A stretch of DNA of 64,000 bases. It comes from Achatina immaculata. Taxonomy: Eukaryota > Mollusca > Gastropoda > Stylommatophora > Achatinidae. The notes under the pieces were generated by a model. It made no database searches and had not been told where the DNA came from. It saw only the letters and a program-made list of their open reading frames with translations. Of this stretch, positions 22,942-34,838 are shown in pieces; the first letter of the stretch is position 1, and each line of letters opens with the position of its first letter. The DNA lies in NCBI GenBank assembly GCA_009760885.1, contig CM019702.1:48221925-48285924 (forward strand). The letters run 5' to 3'. The position numbers were made by a program, and so were the translations under genes.

Positions 22942-23534
22942 ATATGCTGCTGTTATTATGCTCTTTTTGCTATGTCTGCACGCTATTATGCACTTTTTCC
23001 TAGGCTTCTATGCTTGTTATGACTGATAAGAATCATTTGATGTGATGGCACTGTGTTAGGTTATTACATATTAAAGATGATCGCATTTATGTGTGTAAAC
23101 CGCCTAGAGGGGTAGCTTATTTACCAAGGGGACAACGAGAGTGGGAATTGGTTAAGGGACACGAAAAGCCTGGGTTGATTGGAAATACGGGATGAGAAGA
23201 TGGAGTAGAGAAGAGAAGTAATGATTATGAGAGAAGAGGAGAAGTATTAATTACGACAGGTGCCACTGAAGAAGACGGCTACAGAATAAGTATTAATTAT
23301 TTAGGTTTTATTGTACTCACGCACATAAGATAAAACAAACAGCAGAAAATAATAAAGAATGGGTATTGTACTATAGTACATTAAGATAACCCAATTAGAT
23401 AAGGAGAGATGGTAGAAATTCAGCAATAGAAGTATAATACTAAATATTTCTGACCCCCTATCATACCCCCCACCTCCATTACGTACTACCACTAATTAAA
23501 ACACGGTCCCAAACAGTAGAAAGTATTTTAAAGC
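22942..23534. other. Unassigned intergenic sequence
   Basis: No gene or recognised repeat. AT-rich, with a purine-rich stretch at 23190-23260. Confidence 0.5.
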
Positions 23535-24326
23535 ATAAAATATGCTGATGACACAGTATTACTGTCCACAACACAAAAAGGAATGGAAAAACTAATTATG
23601 TCAGTCCGTAAGAACAGTGAGGAGCAAAACCTCTATTGTAATGCGAAGAAAACTAAATTCATGACAAATGACAAAACAAACAAGGCAGCTGTAATATGTA
23701 TCAATGAGGAAAAACAGGAAGAAGTGGAGAGTTTTTAATATCTTGGGTCACTACTAACTAATAATGGAGATACAATGAGGGAAATTAAAAGGAGGACATC
23801 TATCGTTCTTCAGAAAGTAAAACAGCTAAAGAATCTGTGGAGAGGAACAGACAGAACCACAAAAATAAGATTTTTAAGGGCATGCACCTTTCCCATCCCA
23901 ACATATGCCTGTGAGACCTGGACACTTAACAAAACAGCTGAGAAACACATAAATGCCTTTGAATGTAAACGCTACAGAAGAGTTCTTCAGTTATCATGGA
24001 CACAAAAAAGAACAAATATATCTATACTACAAGAACTTAATATTGAAGAAGGCTGGCTAGTAAAGAGGATTAAAGAGAGAAAACTTAAATATTTTGGACA
24101 CATTAAACGTCATGACAATCTAGAGAAGACCGTCTTGGAAGGGTATATAATGGGAAAAAGAAAGACAGGAAGACCAAGGCGAAGATGGCTGCAAGACATC
24201 GTTGATGATCTGCAAATGGATGCATCAGCAGCAGGCCATCTTGCTCACAACCGAGAAGCCTACATGAGCGCTGTCAGGGAGGCAAAGTTTCGCAAGGGAC
24301 ATGCAAATGAATGAATGAATATATGA
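23535..24326 (+). mobile_element. LINE-A (RTE-like), 5'-truncated, 792 bp
   Basis: The sequence begins at reverse transcriptase motif C (KYADDTVLLST, 23540-23570) and continues through the thumb and C-terminal region (GRETMREIKRR-like MREIKRRTSIVLQK, ACETWTLNKTAEKHINAFE, KLKYFGHIKRHDNLE, GRPRRRWLQDIVDDLQ). An open frame of 179 codons runs 23775-24314; an in-frame stop lies just upstream (near 23739). The 3' tail is (AATG)n. Flanking 9-bp repeats ATTTTAAAG (23526-23534, 24327-24335) fit a target duplication. Motifs A and B are missing, so it cannot be autonomous. Confidence 0.85.
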
Positions 24327-24335
24327 ATTTTAAAG

Positions 24336-25226
24336 TACTGAAAAGATAACAATAACCTTTCTTAATTTTAAATTATTACAAAGGGGTGGTTGCTCACTTT
24401 GTCTCAGATGAAGCCAGAATGCATAAATGACTTCAGTATCATTTCTTCAATACGACATGAGTGCATTATGCAAACGCATACTAACTAATATAATGGACAA
24501 AGAGACAAGAGAATAAGAGAAAACACAGATTCACATCCAACATACCAAACAAGTAAGAGTGGATAAAATAATACAAAAAAAGGAGTACTTAGGTGTGAAC
24601 CGCAAGAAACTGTGTCTGGGAGTGCATGGGGAAAAAGTATTGTGAACATTTAAAGAGAGATGTGCAAGGTGTGATGCCAATCTGACTGGTTGGTAGTAAA
24701 GAGGTAGTGAGGAAAACTGGAAAGGGAGGAGAGAAATACGAGGAGTGAGTCAGTGAATTTCATAAATATAGTTGAGGTAGAGATTTTGCAATAAAATACA
24801 CTGAATGCCCTGAAAAATCCTTTACAGGACATTATAATAATGACAATAATAATAATAATGTCCTTGTAGAAGTAGAGAATATCATAGTTTAACCAATGAA
24901 CAACAAAAAAAATGATAGAAAAAAAATGTCTACCAATAAAAACAGGTAAGCAGAAAGAAAATATAAACCAAGAATCTTTTCCATTTCTGCTGATGTATAG
25001 AAACAATGGGGGAAGAAAATTGAAAGTGGAGAGAAAGAAACAGTCTAGACTTCATCAAATTTACTTGCGTATTTCACCAAAAGATTTATCTTATTTTTAA
25101 AGAGATTGCCTCGCCCTTTTTATACTTTAAATAAAGATTTCGAAATTTACGCTGAGTTAATAAATTTAGGTCCATTCGCTTTTAAAGTTCGCCGGGTTAT
25201 TTTTTCGCTAAGTTTGTTTTATAAAT
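24336..25226. other. Unassigned intergenic sequence
   Basis: AT-rich, with a (TAA)n-like tract at 24836-24860. The 118-codon minus frame at 24650-25006 is aromatic-rich low-complexity sequence without a domain. Confidence 0.5.
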
Positions 25227-25410
25227 CAGTGGTTCTAAAACTTTTCCCAGCTGCCATTCCTGTCGCATCTAACGCCAAATCCACAGCACCCTCCCCTTCC
25301 CCCTTTTTTCGTTTATTTGCTCAAGATTCTCCCCTATTTCTTTCTTTTCCCTCACTGCTACCCTCGATCTTTCCCTCAAGGAGCGGTACTGGGCATTTTG
25401 AGAATCACTG
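25227..25410. mobile_element. hAT-type MITE (184 bp), probable
   Basis: Inverted ends CAGTGGTTCTAAAACTTTT and the complement of AAAATGAGAATCACTG-like sequence (CATTTTGAGAATCACTG, 25394-25410) match the hAT CAGNGRTTCTCAAA pattern. The interior is C/T-rich. The 8-bp flanks (TTATAAAT and ATTTTGGG) do not match, so the target duplication is lost or the right end is imprecise. Confidence 0.55.
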
Positions 25411-25989
25411 ATTTTGGGTGAACGAAAATAGAAAACTTCATTCGTTTAATGTAAACGGGGAAGCCACCTCTTGCGGCGAACGCAAGATATTTCTATAATA
25501 ATACCGAAGCTAAGAACAAACAAATTGAAGAAAATCTCAATAAAATTCTTCCGCAAAAGTAAAGAGGATTTTGTCTGAAAAAAAAAATGTGAACTACTTA
25601 AAATATTTACACAAATACCTCAGAGCAAAGCTCCAAATAGCAGCACACTTTTAACAAATCATACAAGAAGTAATTGGAGAAACTGCGCTAAATGAACAAC
25701 GTAAACTGACGCTCGCTTCCGTTCAAGTTAACAATGGGCAGCACGTGGTAAGCTGCGAAGAGCCTCGGACAGGAGTGTAATATCCCGAGGCATTATCCAC
25801 TAACGAGGGAAAAATAGTGAACAGACGTAAACGTAAATGCCCATATGACGTTTACAAAGTAACGACTGAACAAATTTTGCAGCACAAAATCGTAGGCTTA
25901 GATGTACTGGATCTATCACACGCATAATTTGTATACACACATTATATATATATATATATATATAATGTATGTATGTATATATATCTTGC
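25411..25989. other. Unassigned; ends in (TA)n
   Basis: No gene seen. A (TA)n run at 25944-25982 borders the following SINE. Confidence 0.5.
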
Positions 25990-26195
25990 TACAAAACATA
26001 TTGGGGATATGGTTTTAGGTCTGCATTTTCAAGACCTTCGGCACAGTCAGATATCAGTATCACGCCTGGCCTCATTCACCTTCCCAGAATTTTTCTGGTA
26101 CCCACTTTTAGAGGCTGGATGCACCTCTTGGCCTTTTTTCTGCCAGCTCCAGATTAGTAGAGCAAGTGCCTAACCACTCAGCCAACCAGGCCGCC
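25990..26195 (-). mobile_element. SINE4 (tRNA-derived)
   Basis: On the minus strand the head GGCGGCCTGGTTGGCTGAGTGG has a perfect A box TGGCTGAGTGG (complement of 26174-26184). A decayed B box, then a body with AGTGGGTACCAGAAAAATTC and GGCCAGGCGTGATACTGATA, resembling SINE1/SINE2 bodies, follow. It sits between (TA)n tracts (25944-25982 and 26314-26345), so any TSD is masked. Confidence 0.7.
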
Positions 26196-26313
26196 ATATA
26201 TTAGATAATTTTGATTAAAGCTATTAATCAAACACCGTATTTCCTTCAAGCATATTATTCCAATTAGTTTAATAACAATTCTGTGTAATATAAAAAATGT
26301 GTTATATATAACA

Positions 26314-26347
<34 letters not shown>

Positions 26348-26760
26348 TTATAAAATAAATATATAAATTATATATAATAGTATAAAAAATTGAAAAAAAA
26401 TAACTGAGTAAACAGTGAAATTCTAATCAGTCGAAATCTCGCGGTTAGCCTTTTTTTTTTGTCTGATTTGACCCACATCACAATGGTTATTAATCTAACA
26501 GTTCTGCCAATAACGTTGTCCATAAAATAATACAAAGGTGAAAAATAATTGGTTCTCTGAGTATTAAATTATTTGTTCAGCCAGTTGTTTAAGATGAACA
26601 ACGTATTTACACTAGCCGGTTCAAGGCCTGGAATACTTTTATTTTATTTAACAACATACTCAGATACAAAAAAATTAAACGTTCACAAGCGACAGTAGTG
26701 GCTGAGGATGCTAAATATTTTCTAGCCAAGTTAGTCGGAACTGGGTATTTGTTCTCCTGT
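26196..26760. other. Unassigned; AT-rich with (TA)n
   Basis: (TA)n at 26314-26345 and nothing else recognisable. Confidence 0.5.
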
Positions 26761-26770
26761 ACTTCCTCCA

Positions 26771-27172
26771 ATTAAAGAAATAGACAAAAAGTAGACTCTT
26801 TTGAAAACAAGCGCCTAAGGAAAATACTTGGTATAAAGTGGAACAAGTTTAAGAACAACACAGAGATAAGACAGATCAGCAAACAACAACCTGTCTCATG
26901 GGTGATCAAAAAAAAGAAGATGGACAACTGTAGGCCATGTGATGAGAAGAAACAATCAAAGAATACTGAAACAAGCTATCAAGTGGAGCACAACTGGCCG
27001 AAAAAAAAGGAGGTCGACCACGTGAAACTCTAAAGAGGACATTGTTAAGAGAAGCCAGTTCAGTGCACATAGCAATCCTTGATGAAGTTGAAAAACTCGC
27101 CGAAAACAGGAAAACGTGGAAAAGAACTATGCGACTTTTAACGGCATGGGAAGGATGTAAGGATGTAAGAAG
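26771..27172 (+). mobile_element. LINE-B 3' fragment
   Basis: This corresponds to the last ~400 bp of LINE-B (LRKILGIKW-like, SWVIKKKKMDN, KRGRPRET-like, ending GGAAGGATGTAAGGATGTAA). Multiple indels break the frame. Flanks ACTTCCTCCA (26761-26770) and ACCTCCTCCA (27173-27182) agree at nine of ten positions. The tail has two GGATGTAA units. Confidence 0.8.
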
Positions 27173-27182
27173 ACCTCCTCCA

Positions 27183-28789
27183 GTGTAATAGATCCAAGTC
27201 TGTGTAAATCTGTTGCTCATGTCTGTATCCCTCAACAACTATTTTCGTGGAAGAGAATCGAGACATCCGTGGCTTATCTCCAAAGTGTGATGACAGGTTT
27301 GTCATTATCACTTGGTCAGAATTTTCAAGAAGAACTTGCAGCTCTTGTTAATCTTTGCTTCTTTTTTGTGTTCTTTTTACAAGAAATATTTCTGAAAAGT
27401 AGTAAAGGTACGGCTTGTGAACCAGCGTCATTGCACACTGTCAATCCATAAGTGCTCTGCTGCCCAGCCAGCAGATGACCAGAAACTGCCGACTAGTATC
27501 ACCATCAGCACGAACTCCGTAGTTCCTCCTCTTTTCCAGAGCGTTAACCCTGGTACTTTTTTTTTCTTTTCTTGATGCTGGGTGAATCCAGTGAGATTTT
27601 TTTGTTTGTTTGTTTTTTTTTTGTTAGAAATTCTTCGAAACGCGGATCCAGATCTGTCGAATTTCTCAACTATGAGAGATTGTGCTTCAGTTTGTAGTCG
27701 TTCGAGACGGGTGAGAAAAGTATCTATGAAGCATACAAAACAAGCATGGTCATCAACAGATACTGTCATTTACGACTTCAAAATTGACAGTGCCTTGGAA
27801 GAATCGTTGAGCAGGGAGTGTAGTGCTCTCCCTCCTTCAACCTTGGTAAACTCTGTTGCGTAGTGACAGGAATTAAGAACAGGAAGGTCGGGAAAGAAAA
27901 AAAGAAGATGACCACGGTCACAATCTCCCACCACTTCCCTCTCTCCTCCCCTCCCCTCCCCAGATTTCACTATTAACATGCGTGGATTAATTTGATGCTG
28001 ATTATTACTTTTACAACGCATCAGGCGCGGTCAAATTAACCAGGCTTAATTAAAGCATTTAAGAGCTCGGTCAAAATTTAACTGCTGCACTTTTCTAACG
28101 CTGCTAACCTGATGACATGAGTGATCTAGCGGTGTATTCAGCCTCGACAAGCGGCAAGTTCAACCAGCGAGTCATAGGTCTCTTGGAGCCATAGCCCACA
28201 GAAGCATCAGTAGTTCAAGGGGGCCCAGACGCTTGTCTCCAATTCTCTGACGCTATTTCGCCCCGTACAACAGAGAATTTCTACCGTGCACATTCATACA
28301 CCGACATATAAAACATGGATGCTTGTATATGTGTGTATACACTGACATAAAACCGCACGTGAGTGAATTTCTGTGAAGTGCAACAATTGATAATTAGAAT
28401 AAACAAGCGGAGAAGAAATGATTGATCAGCGGTGCAGAAACGTCTCATGCATGATAGGAAGATCAATAGATCGCATATTATTTGTTATAAAATATCGTGC
28501 TATAATTACTTGTGACATCCAGTGTTATGTCAGTGGTTGTCCTCTCACGTCAATTATCCACTCATCTGACACCACTTGTCGTCCTGATAATGTCTCTTAT
28601 TCCGAAACACTTATTTTTGTTTTTGTCTGGTTTTTTAAAAATGATCTATTGCACTGTATTCACATTTTCTTCCTGGTTTAAACAAACGATGATCTCATTT
28701 ACTTGTCCCTGCACAGCTCTCTTTCGCTATAAACTTGGGATAAACATGAAAGCAAGTAAAAAAAAAATAACTGCAGATCGATGGGCGGA
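27183..28789. other. Unassigned intergenic sequence
   Basis: No supported gene. Poly-T/TTTG runs at 27556-27625 and a C/T-rich block at 27935-27962. Open frames up to 114 codons show no domain. Confidence 0.5.
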
Positions 28790-29920
28790 TAGGGAGACAA
28801 CTGATGTATCCCCACCAGAGGTAGACAGTCAATGCTCTCCCATCGGAGGTAGGTAAGTGATGTATCTCCACCACAGATAAAAGAACTAATGTACCCCCAC
28901 CAAAAGTAGATCACTGGTAGCATCCCTACCAGTGGTACACAATTAATGTACCCCCACCACAGAAAATAAGTGATGTATCTCTATCAGAGGTAAACATTTA
29001 ATGTACCCCTACCAGAGGAGATAAGTGATATATCTCCACCAGAAGTGAAGAATTAATGTACTCCCACCAGAGGAAATAAGTGATATATCTCCACCAGAAA
29101 TGAACAATTAATGTAACCCCACCGGAGGTAGACAAAGGATGTATCTCTACTACAGGTAAATAATGTACCCCCGCCAGAGGAGATAAGTGATGTATCTCCA
29201 CCAGAAGTGAACAATTAATGTACGCCCACTGGAGGTAGATAAGCGATGTATCCCCACCAGAAGTGAACAACTAATGTACCCCCACCAAAGGTAGATAATT
29301 AATGTATCTTTATTAGAAGTAGAAAATCAATCCCTTCCCTCCCCCACCCCACCCAAACTGAGGTTGTTAAACGATGTATCTCTAACTAAGGTAAACAATT
29401 CAGGGATCCCCAGCCTGGGGTAGACAAGCGATGCACTTCTATCTGAGGTGGGTAATTATGTACGTCTATCAGAAACAGATAACCGATGTGCTTATTTCCA
29501 CCATATGTAGACAATTCATTGCCTCATGGCCACGTAAACCACAAGAGGCAGAAAATGTATACATCACCACCAAAGGTAGATAATTACTGCATCACCATCA
29601 AAGATAAATAATTACTGTATCACCATCAAAGGTAGATTATTACTGCATCACCGTCAAAAGTAGATATTTACTGTATCACCATCAAATGTAGACAATTTAT
29701 GTGTCTTCATCTGAGGCAGATAATTAATGTATCACCATCAAATGTGGACAATTTATGTGTCTCCATCTGAAGTAGATAATAAATGTTATCTCCACCAAAG
29801 GCAGATAATTTATGTACGTCCACCAAAGGCAGATAATACATGTTATCTCCACCAAAGGTTGACGGTGTTTCTCCACCAAAGGTAATTCTTCACTAAGGTT
29901 AGATAATTAATGCACCTCCA
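28790..29920. repeat. Degenerate ~28-bp minisatellite
   Basis: Around 40 degenerate units of about 27-30 bp with a consensus near ACCAGAGGTAGACAATTAATGT. Two sub-types alternate (GTGATGTATCTCCACC and TAATGTACCCCCACC), giving a roughly 56-bp dimer in places. Later units (29560-29900) shift to ATCACCATCAAAGGTAGATA. The minus-strand frames are array artefacts. Confidence 0.8.
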
Positions 29921-30074
29921 GCGTGTTCACAGGAAACACAACAACAACAACAACAAACTATAGAAAAGAAAAAAAAACACACCTAATGCCTTTAATGAAT
30001 TTTTCACCCACATTCGTAAGTCCCCGCTAATCTTCTGTTTCTTCTGTGCTTGATTTCAACAACCACTTGCCAGG

Positions 30075-30220
30075 AGCCAAGGGGACGTACCTGGCACGGA
30101 ATGTACCCTGATCAACAAGTGGACCTTCTGTCCAGGCTAAGATTTTAATCTAAAAGCCCTCACCACCTCACCGTGGTACAATTTTCTAGCAGCACCATGT
30201 GGTGTATAAAAAAAAAAAAA
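30075..30220 (+). mobile_element. Retroposon related to the U2-headed SINE, copy A
   Basis: It contains GGCACGGAATGTACCCTGATCAAC, GTCCAGGCTAAGATTTTAA, one TTCTAGCAGCACCATG segment and a poly-A (30208-30220). It matches copy B (30228-30524) closely and copy C (30534-30760) around the GTACCCTGATCAAC core. No U2-like head is visible here. Confidence 0.6.
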
Positions 30221-30227
30221 GAGAGAG

Positions 30228-30524
30228 AACTGTAGGCTGGCACGGAAGGTACCCTGATCAACAAGGTGGTCCTTCCGTCCAGGCTAAGAAAATTTTAACC
30301 TCAAAACCTTCACCACCGCGAGGTGGTTCACTTATCCAGCAGCGCCTTTGAGGTGGTTCACTTATCCAGCAGCGCACATGAGGTGCTTCACTTATCAAGC
30401 AGCGCACTTGAGGTGCTTCACTTATCTAGCAGCGCCCTTGAGGTGCTTCACTTATCCAGCAGCGTCCTTGAGGTGCTTCACTTATCCAGCAGCGCCCTTG
30501 TGGGTGTTCAAAAAAAAAAAAAAA
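30228..30524 (+). mobile_element. Retroposon copy B with 30-bp internal array
   Basis: Same core as copy A, but the segment before the poly-A (30511-30524) is expanded into six 30-bp units containing TTCACTTATCCAGCAGCGC (about 30320-30500). Two open frames (10-residue periods) are by-products of this. Confidence 0.65.
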
Positions 30525-30533
30525 GGACTGTAC

Positions 30534-30760
30534 GCTTCTCGGCCTTTTGGCTAAGATCAAAGTGGCTGAGGTCAAAGTGTCCTCTTGGCAGGTACCCTGA
30601 TCAACATGTCCTTTGGTTAAGACAAAAGAGCAGATTTTTTAACAACGAGATGTCCGAGACCTGCCCTGCACATTCGATGCCAGGGGCAAGGTCCACATCT
30701 CGTTTAGCGGTTTGCAGTATCACCGGGTCCATGCCCTGTTGTTTTCGTCTTTAAAAAAAA
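30534..30760 (+). mobile_element. U2 snRNA-headed SINE-like retroposon, copy C
   Basis: Positions 30534-30560 reproduce the 5' end of metazoan U2 snRNA (CTTCTCGGCCTTTTGGCTAA with flanking bases; 27 nt with no mismatch to my recollection of U2), then diverge. The body holds the GGTACCCTGATCAAC core shared with copies A and B and ends in poly-A (30753-30760). Direct repeats ACTGTACG at 30527-30534 and 30761-30768 fit a target duplication. A functional U2 gene is excluded because the branch-site recognition region, the Sm site and the 3' stem-loops are absent. Confidence 0.75.
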
Positions 30761-30768
30761 ACTGTACG

Positions 30769-31248
30769 AAAAGATAAGCATTCAGAACAAATAATCTTCT
30801 AAGGACAGCAACGACTGTGAATAAAACAAAACAAAACGAGAATCAAATCGGCCAATAAGTGTCAGGACAGGGAAACTGAACAAAAAAACCGGAATGCATA
30901 TAAGATTACAAGAGAAATTAAAATCCATAAATAAATAATAAAGAATAATCATGGTTATGAAGAAGGAAAAAAAATAGGAAACGGAAATTATAAAACAGTG
31001 ACGTCGGAACAAAGATTTACACGACGAATAAGAAACAAGATAACCTGAAAAGGTTGAAAGAGAAAGAAAAGATGAAAAAAGAAATGTACTGTTAACGACG
31101 AAGCAGCATCTTTCATAAAATACTAAGATTACTTGCATTAAGCATCAAGTCCACTATGATATCATGTCTAATATTCAATGCACCAAATGAAATGAATGCC
31201 ACGGTACCTACTCACAGTAAACAGTATAGGAACAATGTAACAGACTGT
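30769..31248. other. Unassigned intergenic sequence
   Basis: A-rich on the plus strand. The 118-codon minus frame at 30782-31138 is hydrophobic and aromatic-rich without a domain. Confidence 0.5.
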
Positions 31249-31385
31249 TTTTTCAGGGTTTGTTCCCTTGCAGTACTGGTATAAATGTTAACTCCCTTGT
31301 TTTTTTTTCAGGGTTTGTTCCCTTGCAGTACTGGTATAAATGTTAACTCCCTTGTGCAGTACTGGTATAAATGTCAATTCCCTTG
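31249..31385. repeat. ~58-bp tandem repeat (2.4 copies)
   Basis: TTTTTCAGGGTTTGTTCCCTTG followed by CAGTACTGGTATAAATGTTAACT repeats twice, with a third partial copy of the second half. Confidence 0.8.
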
Positions 31386-33506
31386 TTGTTCTTGTAGTAG
31401 TTAAATTATTGGGGGGTGATCTTCCCCCGAGTTAACCGTGCAGAAGCCCGAGTTGCAAAAACTTCACGTGCTTGGAGAGTTTCCCAGCAGCGCAATTGTA
31501 ACAAGATTAGTAGAGTCTGTGTCCAACCTCTGAAGTCTCAAGGCCTGTTCTTGTTCTAGTCATGGTGCAACTGTTCGCAGGCAGGAGACTATGTCTTCCG
31601 TATACCTGTTGTATCATGGTGGAACCCACTACCTATTGCTGTTGTCAGCGTTATTTGTATTCCACGTATTTTCACCATCAGCTTGAGATGTATGAGCTGA
31701 TACATCATCCACTATAAATGAATCATCCCATTCCATAAATTCTTTTCATTTAACCCCCATCGAGATGTGTTTCTTCTAGCTCAACAGTTGAGATGTACAA
31801 GAACCTGATTCCAGTCACGAGTGTATTGTACAGGAAATTGTAACAAAGAGGAAATTGTATCAAGAGTATGTGACACTTGAGTTAGTTTTTTTTTTTTTTT
31901 CGTCAAATAATCTCACCATTCGACATCCTCACAGTGAGTTATAGGAGTCTGTCACAACAGTGGCAGCTACCGACATTTCAGCCAGGGACCGCGTCTCAGG
32001 CCTGCCGAAGAACCATTTTTTAACCACTTACTCGTAATGCTCCAGGAAATGCACTGCAGGTCATAAAAACCCGGCCAACAAGATAAGAAAGGACATCTTC
32101 CCTTTTGTGGTAAACCGCATTAAGAAGCTTCACACTGTAGCTGGTTTCAGGGTTTCCTCTCATCTTCTAATGTATGCCCCAGCAAACTAGAAGAACCATG
32201 ATAGCCTTTTACCATTCATGGACTTTTTCAAAAAAAATCAAGTGGAATTCGCTGTATTCTAGATAACATCATCCATTAGCGCTTGCGCAAACTGTCAGGA
32301 AGTGATTGGAACGATTTCATTGGTTGGTTTCACGATTCCGACGTTTACAATTTACCCATAAGCCCTCTCTTCAACTAATACACATTGCACCACTTGCGGC
32401 CTGGACACTGCCTTTCCACCGCTGATATCAATGAAGTGGAAAAGAAAAACAATTTTCAATGAAGACAGGCAAAAACAGTGTGATATTGTAGGAATAATAA
32501 CGATTTTTGAAACGGACACAGATTGGACGCATCCACATCACAAAAGTATAAACCGATTATTAACTTACATGTACATGGGTTTTTTTTCCCCACCATAATA
32601 AACATCACATTGGCACTTGCATGACAACTGACCTTCCTCCGACCTCGTTGGCCCCTACGTGTTTAGCGTACAAATCTCGACCTGGTGAATTTCTATCACG
32701 TTTTCTTTATATACTGGGTCCGCAAACTGGACTCACTCAGAACTGCCCACTCCCAAGCTGCTCAGTTGCTGACCCACTATTTCTACGCTAGGGTTCCCAA
32801 TCAACCTATGTAACTAGTACTTATCTATTTCCTACAATATAGTGTATAACCAGAAAGTGAAAAGATAATGAGAATGTGATACATGCGGCCTTCCCCCACC
32901 CACCCACATACACACCACACACACACACACACCACACACACCAACCAATTTGTCAAAAACAACATTATCTCCATCATTATCACTTGGCATTTATTTCGTC
33001 ATTTTGCGCATTTACTTTGTCTTTTGAAACTTACAAGACGTAACAGAAACAGAAAACTCCTTCCAGGCTTCGAAAACTAGAAATTAGCACAGAAAATACA
33101 TTAAGCAGAACAGCTAATATTTTAGGGGTATTTCCATTGCTAAGACTATTTTATGCTGTTTACAATTTATTCTAAAATAATGTTAGATTGCGGCCATCAT
33201 AGAACTGTTTTAAATTAAACGCCTCAAGTTTCGGGGTATGTGCTGGACAGGAAAGGGTTAAAACGCGAGGAGCCAAAGGCAAAACTTGATTGTGAACTAA
33301 TCATTTTTTTAATGTGTGTAATTACTGGTTTTGTATATTCTGTTTCAAAGCTAACGGAGTTGCCAAATATATAAAAAAAAGGTTAAAAAATAATGTTACA
33401 AGTGATAACATTTATCTTCCAGCAGCGAGCCAATGTAGGTCTTAACGATAAGTAAGAAGGAAAAGAGAAAATAAGATCTTGAGCCTCGTACGATATTATT
33501 CTGGCG
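31386..33506. other. Unassigned intergenic sequence
   Basis: No recognised gene or element. (CA)n-type repeat at 32905-32942 and poly-T at 31888-31902. Confidence 0.5.
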
Positions 33507-33591
33507 GGGGGGGGGGGGGGGGGGGAAGAAAAATGCAAGATGCTTTACACCACGGCTGAAGATAAACTTGTATGTAAGATTTATAATTTAC

Positions 33592-33627
<36 letters not shown>

Positions 33628-33752
33628 CACATAAATTATAATATAATAAGAATACATTATAAATATCTATAAAACGTGCAATTATGATATATACACATAA
33701 ATTATAATATAATAAGAATACATTATAAATATCTATAAAACGTGCGATTATG
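33507..33752. repeat. Poly-G, (TA)n and a 2-copy ~67-bp repeat
   Basis: Poly-G at about 33507-33525, (TA)n at 33592-33618, then two almost identical copies of an AT-rich unit carrying ATAAATTATAATATAATAAG and CTATAAAACGTGC (about 33622-33752). Confidence 0.8.
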
Positions 33753-34506
33753 ATGTACACATTACCAATATTTATAAATTTCTACGTGAGATGCTTACAT
33801 TACCCGATGCACATAACCTTTTACGTGAGATATATACAATAACCATACTTATAATTCCGTAAGATGTTTACTTCAACAATATGGTGCCCCACCCCCCTTG
33901 TTGGAAGAACGATATAAATATAGTGTAGGGACACGATCTGAGAAATAAGGGCGTGGGAGAAAACAACAGGATCGCCGTGTTTATTTGTCTGTCATGGTGG
34001 AGGAGATTACCATTGGTCACCCCAAGTAACACTTAGATATTTTTTTTTTAAATCTACGTCTCCCTGAACTTCCCCTCTGAGATCCAGCTAAACTTTCAAA
34101 CGCCAGTCTGACCTAGCATCAGCTATCTTGGGCCGAATACCGTCCCCACTCGTTTCATATTAAAATATTCTCCTGTCATGACGCTCTGACATGACCCTTA
34201 CGATAATCCCTGTCAGAAAATGTACTGAATTCTCATATTCTGGAAAACATAACAGGAATATGTTTTTAGGTAAAACGACAGAAGAAAAACAGCATGACCT
34301 AAGTGATGTAAGTGATGTAAGTGATTGGTTCACGAACTTATGACAGGAACACGAACTCCGAGGACTTTTGTAAGGTGATCATCTGGTTCTGTGCTACCAG
34401 TTGCGAAGGCTTCTGGCGGTGATGACAACCCCTGTTACCTCCGTGTAAAAAGAAAGCGTTAGGGTCATCAGTTTGGCTTTGGCCGCCCGCAATCCCTAGC
34501 GCGAAC
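33753..34506. other. Unassigned intergenic sequence
   Basis: No gene or recognised repeat. Confidence 0.5.
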
Positions 34507-34516
34507 CATTCTTCCA

Positions 34517-34838
34517 CAAAAAGTAAGAGAACAAATATTGTAGGATTAAACCTCGAAAAAATCGTAGACAAAGCACTTTAGTGAGACGTGAGAGAAAGAA
34601 AAATCACAAGAGAATTAGCAGTTGGCTAAGTCAATAGTACGCTGTTCTCTCGTGGCTAGACGGCTGCTCGTCCTACCGGAGTCCGTGTTCGAATCCCAGG
34701 TAATTCTCTTGTGAATTTTCTTTCTCTCACGTCTCACTAAAGTGCTTTGTCTACGATTTTTTCGAGGTTTAATCCTACAATATTTGTTCTCTTACTTTAC
34801 CGTACCAAAACCTCGTAGTTTCCTATTTATAAAAAAAT
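34517..34838 (+). mobile_element. SINE3: foldback tRNA-like retroposon, copy 1
   Basis: The right half (from about 34640) has an A box TGGCTAGACGG (34653-34663) and a B box GTTCGAATCCC (34687-34697), 34 nt apart as in tRNA genes, then a body ending in TTATAAAAAAA. The left half (34520-34616) is a near-perfect reverse complement of the body (34702-34796), with arms of about 95 bp. Direct repeats CATTCTTCCA at 34507-34516 and 34839-34848 show that the whole foldback inserted as one unit. Confidence 0.8.

Noticed and set aside
30534..30564. Functional U2 snRNA gene
   Set aside because: Only the first ~27 nt match; branch-site region, Sm site and 3' stem-loops are absent and the unit ends in poly-A with a TSD.
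34640..34710. Free-standing tRNA gene (A and B boxes present)
   Set aside because: No acceptor stem pairing is evident and the sequence continues into a SINE body flanked by a TSD.
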